The notes: generated by a model from the letters alone, not told the origin. A DNA stretch of 64,000 nt from Lineus longissimus (GCF_910592395.1 NC_088317.1:14818001-14882000); one strand, 5' to 3'; shown: positions 23,101 through 38,100, counted from the first letter of the stretch. Numbers and translations: made by a program.

Positions 23101-26100
23101 ATAACGATTCCCATAATGCTTGGTACATGTAGGTGGCTCCTCTATATTCTAAGGATGGCACATGTTTTCATGTTTTCATTTTGCTTTAAAAGCTCTCCTT
23201 TTCGCCTATACGCTTCATCAGAGTAGACCCGCCAAGTAGAAAGAAAACATCTGATTGTGTCAGTTTGCCTGTACTTGGAAATGGTAGAGCAAAGTATACA
23301 GAAATGATCCCCAGACGTATTTCAGTAAGTCTGTGCAAATGTATCATAAATTTCAATCACAATGTAAGGGGTGTCAAATCACAGATGTCAAACACAGATG
23401 GTGTCGCATCACATTTCCTGAATGTCACCACACTACCTAATGAATGTCACATTCAGGGGCGTAGCTAGTTGAGTGGGAGAGCAGGGGGCAAATACCCCGG
23501 CCCATCCAGAAGTCAGCACAATGAGGTTTTTTTACCATGATTTCGGCAAGTATTTTTCAAGAAGTGCCATTTTGCTCCAAAGAGAACCTTTTGATCCCCC
23601 CCCCTCACAAGACCAAAAAGCTAGCTACGCCCTTGAAAAAAACAGCAATGTCGGTGATGTCACATCAAATGTTTGACCGCTGTATAAGATGAGAAGCCCA
23701 ACAAATATGCGTCTTTGAGAAAGGACGGATGACATGTCAAAATGACTGATAGGTTTTACATGCATACAGTGTTCCACAGCCACAGCAGAGTCCATGTCCT
23801 ACGCGGCAAGTCCCAACCTTCTTTCTGCTCCATCTAAACCCATGGTAGGTGCTTTGTAAGGGATTTTGTCAAATTCTTTCAATGTAAAAAATGTCACAAG
23901 CCCTTTTGTTCGAAAATTCTACATGTATTTTTACGTTATTTTAAATAGAGAAATTTATCTAAGAACAGAGAGTATCAATAAAATGATACAAAAGTTGTTT
24001 TTTGGGACGCTCGGTAAATCTTGCAATGAATTTTTGCCTGTATGCAGCTTAGAAATCATTCAAAAGTGGCCAATACTATTGGAAAGCAGTCGTGGATTAC
24101 GAGAAGAGTGTCAAAAGTGACTTTGGCTAGATTAGAGCAACACCAATGAGCATGTAGAAAGCTGTACAGACATATATTGCTCAACATTTTATTCTCAAAG
24201 GCCTTTTAGTGAAAACGTTCCGATCACTTGTCTCTGTAATAATACTGCTAAGGGGATTTCAAAAAGAAGTAAGAATACGCGTTGATTTCATTTTCTACAT
24301 GGTACATGTAATTAATGCAAGCGCGCCTAAATACACGCCGCTTATCTTTGAAGCAGCCATTGTTTTCTGAATAATGGTCACAGGTGAACGAATTTTCAGG
24401 CTTGGCTAGTCAGAAGGTCTATCACAAGATGTATGCCAAATGTCAAAAAAATACAACGCTCAATTTTAGAATGTATCATTTTGATTGAGACACTTTGTAG
24501 GAAATGTCATGGCATCATATTAATCAAAAGCGTGTTTATTTAGCTATCCTTTCCTAGCCGACAACAACTGGTAGGTGTTATCCCTAGACGTGGTAGACGC
24601 TTAGCGGTCTTCTGAAAATCACTTATGCCATGAGAGAAGAAGAAATATTGGATTGCAGTGCCCCACCCCCGAGAAAAACCCACAAAAAACCTAAAAAATG
24701 GCGACAAAAGTTTTTTAATGTGGCCGCAGATGAAGGTGAAAAATATGAAATTTTGGCAGGGAAATGGCTTGACCCCTCCCCTCTCGCCATATGAATAAAA
24801 CCGGTTCTTCTTTCATGGCATCAAGCACATTTTAAGACGATCACATAAACTAGCTGAACATGCCAACACGGATATTGGGATACTTGTGTGTAAACAGTAT
24901 TATCTTTAGTCAGTGAACCAGGATGTAAAATTAGTAGTGTAGTGCTTGGCCGTGACTGATAACACAGACACATGACAGAGGCGCATGACCTACTTTTAAA
25001 ATTAAATAGTAGAAACAAATATTTGATAGCAATGTTTACTACTCTGGTAGTTGCTGTTGCGCGCACCGACTGTGAAATTACAAGTAGTTGTTCTAACTAG
25101 CAAAGTAGTAATTCTTAACCATTTTAATGATACATGTAGTTTTTACTACGTTTTTAGTTGGAACAACTAATTAATGGTTAGTTTTTACTAATTTCACAAT
25201 ACGTGTATGTCCAACTAACAAATTTTGCTTTCTGGAACGCACAGCTAGAGCCACCTATCGGCCGACTCTATGCACTAAATTTCTAGGAAGCCACGCCCCC
25301 ACAAACCTCAACCAATGAAATCGCAGATAAACAACAACAAACCTGAACACGTTGGGGTATCGCGGCTGACTTTTGTTAAGACGTAGCGTAAACTACATTC
25401 TCTGTTCGCAATAGTATTTAACCTGGTTGACCAAATTTGTAAAGTCATTCATTGAAAAAGTAACAATTATACGAAATGTCTGAATAGAATGGAGTCGTTG
25501 TATTTGTTTATTTAAACCCCCACTCCAACTAACAAATGACAAATTGGTGTGTACACCGTCAAATAAACTGAATAATATTTTTGAGCATTTGGAAAACCTG
25601 AGGGTTTTTTCAGCAAATATAATAATAATTATTAAGGAAAAAGAAAAATTCTTTGAGATCTTCGAAAGCTCAAAAACCATTTTTGGGGTTTTTCATTTCT
25701 CTTATAAAAAAAACTTTGGCGGTGAATATTTTTGGTTGGCCTCAAACCGGCCCTTATTTTTAAATGTAGATGGGTGACTCATTAAATACTTCATTTTTTA
25801 ATATCACCATCACTTGTCTCACTCGTCGAAGCTTTACCTGCACATAGTCGTCAAGCGTTAGTGCCTTCAAGAGATGCACTCGTAAAAATATAGGTCGTTC
25901 AGCTTTTCAAAAACCTTTTCTGATTTTGCGGCCAACGCAGGTATGCACCATGTAGAGGGTTTTCAGCGAAGAAAACCTTTGTGGGGTGCACATTTATGTT
26001 GGCCAAAAATCCATCCATGTATTTTCAAAAGTTCAACAACCTTTATTTCTAAGAGTGTACATACGGTAGTTTGCACCAAGATCGCATCTCACTTGAATCT

Positions 26101-29100
26101 GTAAGAAATCAGCAATATAAATGTCTGCGAGATCATTTAGCAGACTTAGATAATTAAAATCACTGTCGAAAAGAGGACATTTCTTTTTGGCCGGGTCTAT
26201 TTGGCAAGCCGCTCGCCGAACAGGCATCTTTTTTTGTCCTGCTTGGAGAGCCGCTTGCCAAACAGCACTAAAAAGCCACCCTGTTCGGCCAGCCGGGCTA
26301 GCGAAACAGGTAAAAACTGTATATTTCTCATAGGTTAAATCCACTGTATATTGGCCTGGCCAACTTAGATAATTATGTAACAGTTACGGATCTAACTTTT
26401 GCATCTGGCAAACTAACTAGGATTCGTCACTTGGACGAATTTGACTTTCTCGAATATGAATCGTCATTGTGACGAAAGACGGGTCTTCGGAGACGCTTGA
26501 AAATTGCAAGTACGTTAAAACAAACAAACACGCCAATAGGTGTGTCACTGTGACAAAAGATACTGCTCAGTCTCTGGTGCTAGAATAACAAATATACATG
26601 TAATGTCTATGACAAACTTATGTTTTTCGTTTGCTGAGTATGGTGTTTCAGTGTAAGCATTTTCTTTCCTGTACTGCCGCGTGCATGTTCTTAGGATAAG
26701 TTCTATAAGCCAACCTTTTCTTCAGCTTTGTGACATATGGCAGCCGGTAAACTACCATGGACATTCAATTACTGTAAACCACCGAATTTACCAAAGAAAA
26801 AAATTGTTTTGCGATTTTTATTTCCTCGAATCTAGGGAACATTAAACAAAGTTTGCACCTGTGAAACTTTTTGATTGTTTCTGATTTGAGTGTTTCCGTT
26901 TGTTAAGTCTTTCCACTCAATGTTTAGAAACGCTGGAAGTTAGATTGGCAGGTTTTTTAGTGTTTCCCCCTGTTAAAAAACGTGGTCTCTCCATATATAT
27001 TATCATAGTTGTCTAATGTATGGAAACACTGAAATATTTGTAAAAATCAAAGATGTTACACTAGTATTCTGTTTATTCAATAGCAAAGTCAACAACTCCG
27101 TTCTCTGGGCAGCGGGTCTTTCGTCAACAGTATCGACAAAAGCGAACATGAGCGACTGTCTGTTGGCGGACAGTCAGTCATAAGCAGCCAAGCCACAATG
27201 TCCAAGAGCCAGATGTTTACAGAAGTGGGCATTTATAAGGTGAGTGATTGCGAGCATCTCGGCATCTCAAGGGATTGCGTCCGTAGAGAATATAATGTCT
27301 GGCCCAAAGCCTGGCCCCCTCAGTCAGATACGTTAGGGGCTGCGTGCGCGTAACAATATTCTAGGGGAAGGGGGTCATTTGAGTTGAAAACTAGGGTATA
27401 AATCTCCGAGAAAACGAAAAAGGGGGTACTTTTCAAATAGATTTCTAACAACTCGTCCAAAGGGGTGCTTTTTCATTAAAACGTGCGACATGTTTACTGA
27501 TTTTACCTTGCATTCGGAATAAAAACTCATAAATATTGAAAATGGGTTGAAATAAGTCAGTTAAAAAGGTAATTTCTTGCAAGAAATCCCCGAGAAATTT
27601 AGATGGCAATCCCCTAGAAAGGGGGTCATTTTAGAATATTGGTACGAGCACCGGTCCCCATTAATCTGAAACAATGCTGTCTACATTTCAGGGAAATTAT
27701 GTTGCAATGAAAAAAATTCACAGGAAATCAATACAATTCACGAGAGAAGTTTTACTGGAATTGAAAGAGGTAAGCTTGAATACGTATGTTCAGTAATAGA
27801 ATAGCCAGGTGCCGTGTTGATCAAGATAGATAATACCAGAACGAAAATAACAACTTCATATCTTTGTAGATAAAGTTAAGTTTGAAGCTCTGCCAGAGGA
27901 AAGTCTGACAGAGCTTTAAACAGGAACAAGTAACATAGTACAGTGATGTGGGAAGCCTTCTAGATCACAAAATTCTATTGAAGAAAAAATAAAAAAAATA
28001 AACATAACACACGGTAGAACCAAGGATTCAAAAGGGCAGGAATCCTCAAACTCAAATTCGCGCCACAATGAGCATTGTTGAGACCAGCGCTGCTTCAGTC
28101 CCTACATGTAAATCATCTTAAAGATGGCGATCGTATCTTTCTTTCGTTGAAACCGTTGTCCACGAGGTGTTGACGTCACAAGTTCTGTCTTATCTCACTG
28201 GCATCTCACTTGCAAGTGCATGTACATGTACATGTACTACGTTAACGTAATTTCATAATTTTTACGAAGCAAAAGATGTCATTCTAACTGGTATATCTCT
28301 TTCAGTAAAGCTATCACTGGCGCATCTCCGTATCAAACTTGGTTATGCCTGACATTATTATCATTTAAGTTATAGGTTTTTACATTTTTTTTATATATAT
28401 TTTATATATTTCTTTAATTCATATTTTAGGTCAGAGACATGCAGGACGAAAACGTCAACGCTTTTATCGGAGCATGTACTGAATATCCTGATATTTACAT
28501 CATTACGCAGTATTGCACTAAGGGAAGTTTGCAGGTTTGTACAACCACGTATTATGAATTGGTGGGCGATACCTTAAGATTTGCCATCTCTCTTGTCTTG
28601 GAGCAGCTGAATGGAAGCATCAACGCCTCTTACAAGTTGACATGTTTGAGATTTTAAGTTCAATGAACGGTCCCCACATGGTCGACTCTCTTCGACAGCC
28701 TGGGGTTCCTTTGGGGCTTTCCGGCCTACATGTATTTCCAATTCATACAACCGCGCCCATGATTGTTTACATAAAAGAGCTGATAAATGTCCTAGTTATC
28801 GCCCAGTTCTCAATTCAATATTGTAGTCATTTTCAAAAACATAATTGATAGTTTTCCTTGCCTCGAAGTTATTTTATGCTAGCATAAACTAATAACCAAT
28901 TTATCATCTAATATGATGCTGGTTTATTGTAAAGAAAATTATATTGAATTAGTGTACGTTTATCTTTCTCTCATGCTTTACAAAGGACGTGCTGGAAAAC
29001 GAGGACATTAAAATCACCGACCAGTTTAAAATGTCGTTCGCGGCAGATATTTGCAAGGTGAGTGTTCGTCAGGCGGTGATTTCGGGTGATAGCTATACGG

Positions 29101-32100
29101 AACTGCGATACATGAGCACAATGACTTACTTCTTATTTCTTGTCCAACGATCGTATTCGATTCGCGATTGCTAAAATTGTTGCCTTTAATAATTTTATGA
29201 AAATGGAATATGAAACCTTCAAATCCACAGAGGATAGTGTAGGTCTTACAATTTACCTATGGATCATTAGAAAATAAATTAGCGCCTCACTTGAACCGGT
29301 GTAGAATTTTGAAATGTCCGATAGGACTAGAATGTCCGGGGAACAAGGGATTCTACTGCGCGCTCTTACACTGCCCTGATCACGGTCATCTCATCGGTAG
29401 AAATTGGTCCTTTGTCAAACTCAAAACGAGAATGCAGGGATAAATCGGTATACATGTACCAGAATCCGTCAAAATTCAACATGGGCGATCACTTTTTCCA
29501 GGGAAGTATTTTCTACTTTTCCGCCCGACCTGATTATGATCATGTATCCGAACCATATTTCGTCTCGGGATTCTTGAACAACTCTTGAACTACACTCTTA
29601 GAAGAAGGGTTTTTGAGCTTTTCAAAAACGTTGAAAGAATTTTCGGTGGACACAGATTAGATACGCACCCCGTAGAGGTTTTTTGGTAAAGATTAGAAAC
29701 CCCAAATGTTGGTTGAGATTGTGAAAAACCTCAAAGAGTTTTCCACTTCACTGAAAAATTTCTATGGGCTGAATATATTTATGTTGGCCGAAGAGTGTTT
29801 GTTCCTCTTTGTAAACACCTTTCCAAAAATGGGGCGCTGAGTGTCCGAAATAGTGATGTCATAAGGGGAAACTAGGCCTTATGGTGGAGGGACAGAGGAG
29901 ATAGTCATGGTTGACCAACACACTTGAATGCCTTTTAATAATGACGAACAAGGGGGAAAAAGTTAGTTCCAATGCAAGCCACCAATTCCGGGAAGCATGT
30001 ATAGAATCTTTTTTTTTCTTATATTTTCAGGGCATGACGTATATACACAATTCTTCCTTGGGTTCCCATGGACGGTTAAAAAGCTCAAACTGTGTCATAG
30101 ATAGTCGCTGGGTTTGTAAGATCACCGATTTTGGACTAGAGCATTTTAAAAGTGGACAAGAAATTGAAATGGAGGACTATACGAAATACAGAAGTGAGAA
30201 TGGACATTTTCGTTTCTTAGTTTAAATGTACATGTATGCAGTAGTAAATTAAAGGCTGTATTCATCTGGCCTATATCTGCAGATCTGCTATCTCCAGCAC
30301 TGTCTGTGCTTAGACATTTCATTTATAAACCTACTCAGCTGCTCGCATGTTCGAAGCAGGTTCGAACTCCGGACCTCTTTCGTCGAGTTCTAAGTCTTAC
30401 CCACGTATAGTAGATTCTAGGTTAAATTTAGTTCTTTACAACTAAAAAGGTATATGTGAACCGTGCAAACAACTTGCAACAAAGGCTTTGCGGCATGTTG
30501 GACAGTGGGTAAAGGTATCTGTTTGCCTAAGAAAAATACGTGCTTACCTGGAGAGGTAATGACCATACAAAAGAAGCATACAAACGATTAGTTCATTTTG
30601 AGGGGCGTAAGGCCCGCATTTATTATTTTTATCCTATTGTACCCCTCCAACACTGTAATGGGAGGGCCTTGTTTCTATTGTGTTGCGAAGGTAAACCAAT
30701 ACCTTTACCCACCGTGTGTCGGAAAGATAAAAGATCAAGTGCCGAAGGTCCCAAGTTCGACTTGCAAGAAATATTTTTCATAATTTGTTCTTTTCGCGAG
30801 AGCGCCACTGTACGTGCCCAGTCTAGGCAGCGAATTTGTTGTTTGTGCAGTCACGTGAAACCACCCAACGGGTGTTTATCGGGCTTCAAGTGCTGTCGAA
30901 AGTCAGATAAATTCGAACTCATGTCAATTCATTCAGACTCTATCGAACAGATGGCTCCACCAGCAAAACCTCATGGCAAAACATGGTTTTCGATTGCCGA
31001 AGTAGGTGGCATTCGCGTTTTTTTCGGGGAAACTTAATGAAAGCAGGGAATGTCTTTAGCTGCACCATTGCCATTTGCAATTGCGGCCTCGATTAAGCTA
31101 CGGTGAAGTTGATGTCGTTCTTTCCAAATACATGTAGCTGTTGATGGCCGGGTTCAATTTCATCAGAAACACGAAGTGTCACGTTTGGTAGTTCATAGTT
31201 AAAGCAACCTTTCCGCAGCTGACTTTGCAGTGATTATATTCAAGCGATAGGAACGTCAAAAAAACCCTGGTCATCCTTCCACAATGAGCCTTTAAGTAGA
31301 CATTTATTTTCCCAAAGAGGACACAAATGATCGACGGTATGGTACATGTGAGTAATGATAAAATCTACTAGGTCCGAAGTTGCCTCCTTTTTACCGGCAG
31401 CCTGCGATGCCTAAGTCTTGTCAAATTAAGTGTAGATGACTAATCCCAGGAAGAAAATTAAGATGATTTTTTATGAGATTATCAGTTAAGATCTTATTTG
31501 GTCTTGCAAACGTGTGCATGTACAATATTGATACGATTCTTGTAAGGTTCATTATTAGTCTTAACAATTAATCTTAACTATTAATCATCAAGTACATTGC
31601 GATTAGTCAAACTGAACTTGAATGCAAAACCATGAACAGTTTCCATACTTCACGAATCTTCTTCTTGTCAGAAAACGACACCAATCATACAAACCAATTT
31701 TCGCGCTATCCCCAAGGTACAAGGCAACAAATATCATTTCTTTCAAGGCATTCTATTAGTCACTTTCAATGCATATTTCTTACTTAACAAGGCATGATAA
31801 AACATGTCAGATGCTTTCAACGGTTTGGGTCGATCGAACCCGTTGGAGTTTCCCGAACGCTTGTCGGCTGCAGCATATATAGCGCGAATTAAATGTGAAC
31901 CGGCACCCGAATTGTCTTGATTTCTACTGGGAACGATTTGGAACCAGCCAGCCTATGTATGAATGCATGATTTGTGACCGGCAGTCCCTATTCGCTCAAT
32001 GGTGATGATTGGCTAAGTGCGACCCTGGACTCGGCAAAAGGACGCATTCGTAGCGAGTGGGGAAGACGGCAAGGCAATCTGCTGAAGGCAAGCTTCTTGG

Positions 32101-35100
32101 AAGCACTGCCAGCTTATATACATGTACTGCTATCGGTTCAGGACGGTGTTGGGTCAGGGTGAATGGATTTGCCAATTTCCGCACTTGGGGCAGATATCAA
32201 AATTTACCCAGTGGTATTGGTCGAGGACGTATACCCAGCGTAACTCAGGGTTGATACATGTAAATGATCGAGACAATTGCCGGCCGTGTTGGGGACATTT
32301 TAACATCTGGGGATGACAGTTTATTCCACGAGAAAGTGTACCCAAGGGCCTACCGCTAAATATTTAACTGAAGCATGTATGGTAAAAAGCCCCAAATGAT
32401 CTATAACGTTGTTAGCACAGATCTAACACATGTTTCATACAAAATACTTTGAAAATATACTAAAAAAGGTTGTCTAAATATGTTTTCCCTTTGATATCTT
32501 GTTGAGCTTTTATGACCCGAGTTCCAAAGAACCTGGATCCGTAAAAGCACACTGGTCGACTCTAGTGGTGTATTTTGATCGAAATAGTGACACTCTTCCT
32601 AAACGTAAGGAAAGGTGAAATAAATAGCAAAGTAAAGAGTCCAATGAAGATGCATTGGCAAGCTCGTATCGTGGTAACTTTCTTCATGATTGCTTTTCAT
32701 CGGATCGTGGAATTTTTTTTAAATGCAGCCTTTACCAAGGCGAAAACTCTCTTCTGTTAAACCTGGTCACCAACCAATGCTGCCTGGACCCGCGAAGATG
32801 AAATTTTAGGCGCGACAAATTTACACGTTAACAGTGCAGTACATTTTCTCGGTATCTGTATTTCCAGATTTGCTTTGGACAGCTCCAGAACTACTCCGAG
32901 CCAAGGACCCGCCGTACTATGGAACACCCAAGGCGGACGTGTACTCATTCGGGATAATACTACAAGAGATCATATTGAGAGGCGGGCCGTATGTCACCCA
33001 AATGATGAACGAACCAAAAGGTACTAAGTGATCAGAAAGTGAAATAATCTCATCACGAAAATGCTAAAAAGTATGCGCGTGTCATCATTTGCTTTGTCTT
33101 GAGGGACCTTGCTTTTCTTTCATTAGGCCTTAAACGGGATACAGTCCGTCGTCACCACATTTGCCCTTGCTTCACAAACCTCCCCAACATGCCCAATGAC
33201 ATCGAAAACATTGGTTGGTGAAAGCGCTCCTACAATCCCTGCCGAACTCCCTCGAAAAAAACAGGAGCGGCTGGCTCCATCTTGATCGAACTCTCTCAAA
33301 GAATTCACCACATCGTCAACCTTTCACTCGACAAGTGCGGGCCCCTTTCCCGCCACGCAGAGTCTGATTGAAGTAACTGCCAATATAACCATAAATATTT
33401 TCATTCAAATACGTCTTCGGTGTTGCTGGTTTAAAATTATTACACCATCGCCTTACAGATATCGTCACCTTCGTTAGCGAGGTCAAATACCCACCCTATC
33501 GTCCAAAAGTACCGAGTGATTCCTGTGAGCAAAAGTTACATAACCTGATGCGAACATGTTGGGCTGAGGACCCAGATGATAGACCAACCTTCCAAAAGAT
33601 TAAATCGACGATAAGAAGAATTAGTGGAAATAAGTAAGAAGATGGACGTTTAAAATAATTTAGAAAAGACGAAATCTATGAGCCCGACTTAAATATCTTT
33701 GCACTTATATTCATTCAAAAATATTTTCTGATTTAACAAGTGACACCCATTAGTGGATACCTCACTAAACACTACGAGCTATAGGGAGGAGCTAAAATAT
33801 GTTGGCCCCTCAATTCGATCAGCGATGCGCGAGGTTTTGGGCTCAATCCGAGCAATCGATGTGCGACTTTGACCGTGACTTCTACAATTATGTCGCACCA
33901 AATAATGGTTGCATAACACAGTCCATTTCACACTGTAAACAGTGGTACATTGCAAAAAAAAACCTGAATGCCTTATTGTCTCACACGCATTGAATCTCAA
34001 ATTCTACCATCTGTACGTAGGTCAACAAATCTGGTGGATAACATGATCAAGATGATGGAGCAGTATGCGGACCACCTTGAGGAGTTGGTGGATGACAGAA
34101 CAAAACAACTCGAAGAGGAAAAAAAGAAAACGGACCAACTCCTGCACCAGATGCTTCCAAAGTAGGTTCGGGCTTCGTATCAGGTCACAAGTACCCAAAG
34201 TAAAAAATCCAGAAATTAAGATTCTTTTTTTAGAATTCTTAATGGAAGTGACTATTTGGCAAGCCCGGCTTACCAAACAGCGACTTTTTCTTGCCCTGAA
34301 TGGAGAGCCGAACTCATTAATATTAAAGTAAAGTCTCCAGCTCGCCAAACAGGGTAGATTTTTTACCTGTTTGGCAAGCCCGGCTGGCCGAACAGGGTGG
34401 CTTTTTAGTGCTGTTTGGCAAGCGGCTCTCCAAACAGGACAAAAAAAAATGCCTGTTCGGCGAGCGGCTTGCCAAATAGACCCGGCCATTCTTAATTGCG
34501 ATCACATTGAATTTCATGTACATGTGCATGTGCACGTTTAAAAAAAAGATTTTTAAAGATTCTTATAACTAAAATCTCAGCTGAGAATCTTGTGACGCAT
34601 TTACATGTACTAGCATATCTTTCTGAGTCGCACTTTTCACGCTGTCGTACTTTTCAGAGTCGTTGCCGACAAACTCAAACTTGGGGAACAAGTCTTGCCA
34701 GAGCACTACCAGGAGGTGACGGTGTACTTCTCAGATATCGTCGCCTTCACGAAGTTGGCATCAGAGAGCACTCCACTTCAGGTGAGTGAGTTTGTCCATG
34801 AACTACAACTTGAAATATATCTGAAAGGGTATCGCCGTTCGTAATTACTGGTGGTACAGGAGAATTATGCAGTTATACACAACGTCGTAGCACAATTATT
34901 GACTTGCCATGCTTGTGTAAACATGTACCGGATGGATGTAATATGGCCTTCCACTTTACAACTCCGAAGACGGCGAGGCGCCCTTTGAGAAACTCTCAAC
35001 TTTGTGGCGACAAGATATATTATAAAGCAAACTTAAAGGTTTATTCCATGGGTTTATATTGGAATATTAATATCAACAGTGCATGCAAGTACGAAGAAAT

Positions 35101-38100
35101 CGGTTTGGTACCGAGCGAAACGTCCATCTCGCATCATTTATTGTCATCGGGAAGTACTTATCTCAGCGGGAATGAATATGATGGTCCTTCAAATTAATGA
35201 GATTTACCCAAGTCAAATAATAGAAGAGCCCCATCTGATAAAGTATTTGTCCATATCTCGACCAGATTTCATTTTGCAAAGTTAGCTGCTGCAATAGAAG
35301 GACAGGAATTCCGCGTTTATCAAACACCAGGCAATGCCTTGTAGTTTTTTTTGTTCCTGTTATTCTATCTTTATTGAGAAGAGAAACCAATGGCCTGAGA
35401 TATTTGTACGATGGTGATTAAAATCACTTTTGACAGACACACAGAAAATTATCGTAAAAATATCAATGAATCTATCAAGATGGTGTACATATAACTGAGA
35501 AAGCCCTTTTTAAGATATTACGGAAGAGATGATTTGCGGGTAGTAAAAACGGCAGCACTAAAAGTATTCAGATAGCCAATCGTTGACGTTAAAGCACTTG
35601 TAAAGCGCTCAAGAATAGACATTTGCGCCATTTGAGTGTTATGAAATGTACAATAACAGTGGCATTATTGAAGCAAACAATTTTCTTTTTCTCTTTATGA
35701 TAGGTTGTAAATCTGCTCAACGATCTCTACACCTGCTTCGATGCAATAATTGACAATTACGTTTGTTACAAGGTAGGATAAACCTTCTCTGGTTTGTTGC
35801 AGTTCGATTCGGATCGGAGACTATATTAATTTTGACATGTCTCCGAACTGAATCATATCAGAAAATATAACTACTGGCGGTGCATTCTCTTGTATGATTC
35901 TTATAAGACACTCATAGTTACATGTAAGATGTCTTAATTAAGAATCTTACAATAATCTTGTGAAAGATGTACTCGTGCGCGTTCTAAGGCGTGGAAGCCG
36001 ACCACGACGTGTTGAATGTACTCGTACGTGTTCTGAGGCGTGAAAGCCGACCACGACGTGTTGAATGTACTCGCACGTGTTCTGAGACGTGTAAGCCGAC
36101 CACGACGTGTTGAATGTACTCGTACGTGTTCTGAGGCGTGAAAGCCGACCACGACGTGTTGAATGTACTCGTACGTATTCTGAGACGTGGAAGCCGACCA
36201 CGACGTGTTGAATGTACTCGTACGTGTTCTGAGACGTGGAAGCCGACCACGACGTGTTGAATGTACTCGTACGTGTTCTGAGACGTGGAAGCCGACTAAG
36301 ACGTGTTGAATGTACTCATACGTGTTCTGAGGCGTGTAAGCCGACCAAGACGTGTTGAATGTACGGGTACGTGTTCTGAGGCGTGAAAGCCGACCACGAC
36401 GTGTTGAATGTACTCGCACGTGTTCTGAGACGTGTAAGCCGACCACGACGTGTTGAATGTACTCGTACGTTTTCTGAGGCGTGGAAGCCGACCACGACGT
36501 GTTGAATGTACTCGTACGTATTCGGAGACGTGGAAGCCGACCACGACGTGTTGAATGTACTCGTACGTGTTCTGAGACGTGGAAGCCGACCACGACGCGT
36601 TGAATGTACTCGTACGTGTTCTGAGACGTGGAAGCCGACCAAGACGTGTTGAATGTACTCATACGTGTTCTGAGGCGTGTAAGCCGACCACGACGTGTTG
36701 GATGTACTCGTACGTGTTCTATGGCGTGGAAGCCGACCACGACGTGTTGAATGTACTCGTACGTGTTCTGAGGCGTGGAAACCGGGCACGACTTGGTAAA
36801 TATCCCTCAAACCACATACCACTGTGGCGCCACCTTTGAACGCGTTCCAAAAATCAGGACTTCTGACTACAACTATGACTGAACCTAGTCATTGGACAAT
36901 TGAAATTACAACTGAAAGGGTGTTATTGTTGTACCAGAGGAAGCACCAACGATAAAGAAAAGCACCTCCCGCCAAGCAACCCAACCGATCTCCAACATGT
37001 CGAATGAACCTATTACTCGCCACTTGACGGCGACCATGCCAGAGGCCGATCACCACCAACAAATAACCTCATTTTCCCGCATCTCCTGTCCAAGATATGA
37101 AAGGCCAATTTGCTAATAATTAAGCAAATCTAATTTCACGAGATTCATGTCTTTCGTTAATGACTTTTGTAATATATTGATAGGAGACGTGTGTTATCAC
37201 GGCGGGTGCCCGGCAGTGGTGGTAGGTCGAGACATCTTGTCCGGGTTCTGTAACCATGGCTAGGTTATCCTGGGGGTCATATTCCGGGACCTCCACCGGG
37301 AGGATTTAATTTGTCTTGAGGCAACAGATGCTAATTCATTTGATAATTTTTAACATTTAAAGAATGAATAGCATAGATAACAACACAGTGTTCGTCTGCG
37401 GCGGAAGGGAGACGGGGGTTACGGTAGAGTAGGAGGCGACGGTCAGGAGTGGTTTCGTTGTGTAACTTGCCGAAGAATCGCTTCATGGGCCAGTAACGTT
37501 TCCCGGGCATCAATTGCCCGTGAAATATTGCGGTTACTGGGGTTATTTCTGACATGTTCACAACCACCTCATGATCACTTTGATTTGTGCGAATGCTATT
37601 GATATGCTGAGAGCAGGTTCTGCGCTGCTCATTCAGCTTATTCAATCCCTACAACACGCGAACAACAACCCAGTTTCTGGAGGATTGGGAGAAGAACGCA
37701 AAAAGCAGACGCCACTACTCTGATCTGTTCAAATGACTGTGTTAAACTCCGGACCCCTCCTGCCTTGTTAAATTATTAGCTAGCAACGCATACTGGGCCA
37801 CAATCTGTGAGACAAGTGGCATAGTGGCAAGAGTGCATGTACCAAAGTGGAGGAGGTCATGGGTTCGACTATCGAAATGATCACCGCCGTTACGTCTTGG
37901 TGGTCTGAAGCAAGACACTCTACAAGAGTTTCTTCCTTCGAATGAGTAAATCCCAGGCCCGTATATTGCCTAGCTGTCATCAAATAGATATCTGCCTCTC
38001 CAGCAAGTATACGTCGAGTGTTTCCATTAAGTGAGAAGATTTGTTCTACATTGTTTATGGCTGCCCCTCCCCTTTAGCCCTTGGCTTTAGATTGTTTTTA

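Larger units (their letters stand above)
22839..27083. other. Guanylate cyclase intron 7 (4.2 kb)
   Basis: It holds a hAT-like MITE (23454-23635), two pieces of the 'CACTCTTAGA' family (about 25520-25700 and 25870-26060) and the palindrome cluster at 26189-26316. No further exon is recognised. Confidence 0.8.

Noticed and set aside
30340-30400. B-box-like AGGTTCGAACTCC
   Set aside because: No partner A box on either strand at tRNA spacing.
30540-31037. 165-codon plus-strand open frame in intron 12
   Set aside because: No recognisable domain, unusual composition and overlap with a small inverted repeat; the flanking exons splice in frame without it.
33123-33360. Minus-strand words GVRQG and [10 protein letters not shown] reminiscent of LINE reverse transcriptase
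   Set aside because: The match is a few residues only, with a stop codon between them and no YxDD motif nearby; not enough to call a retroelement fragment.
35934-36822. Long minus-strand open frames (up to 268 codons) with a 49-residue repeat
   Set aside because: They are a mechanical result of the 49-bp minisatellite lacking stops; other reverse frames are also open, there is no splice or promoter context, and the array lies inside an intron.
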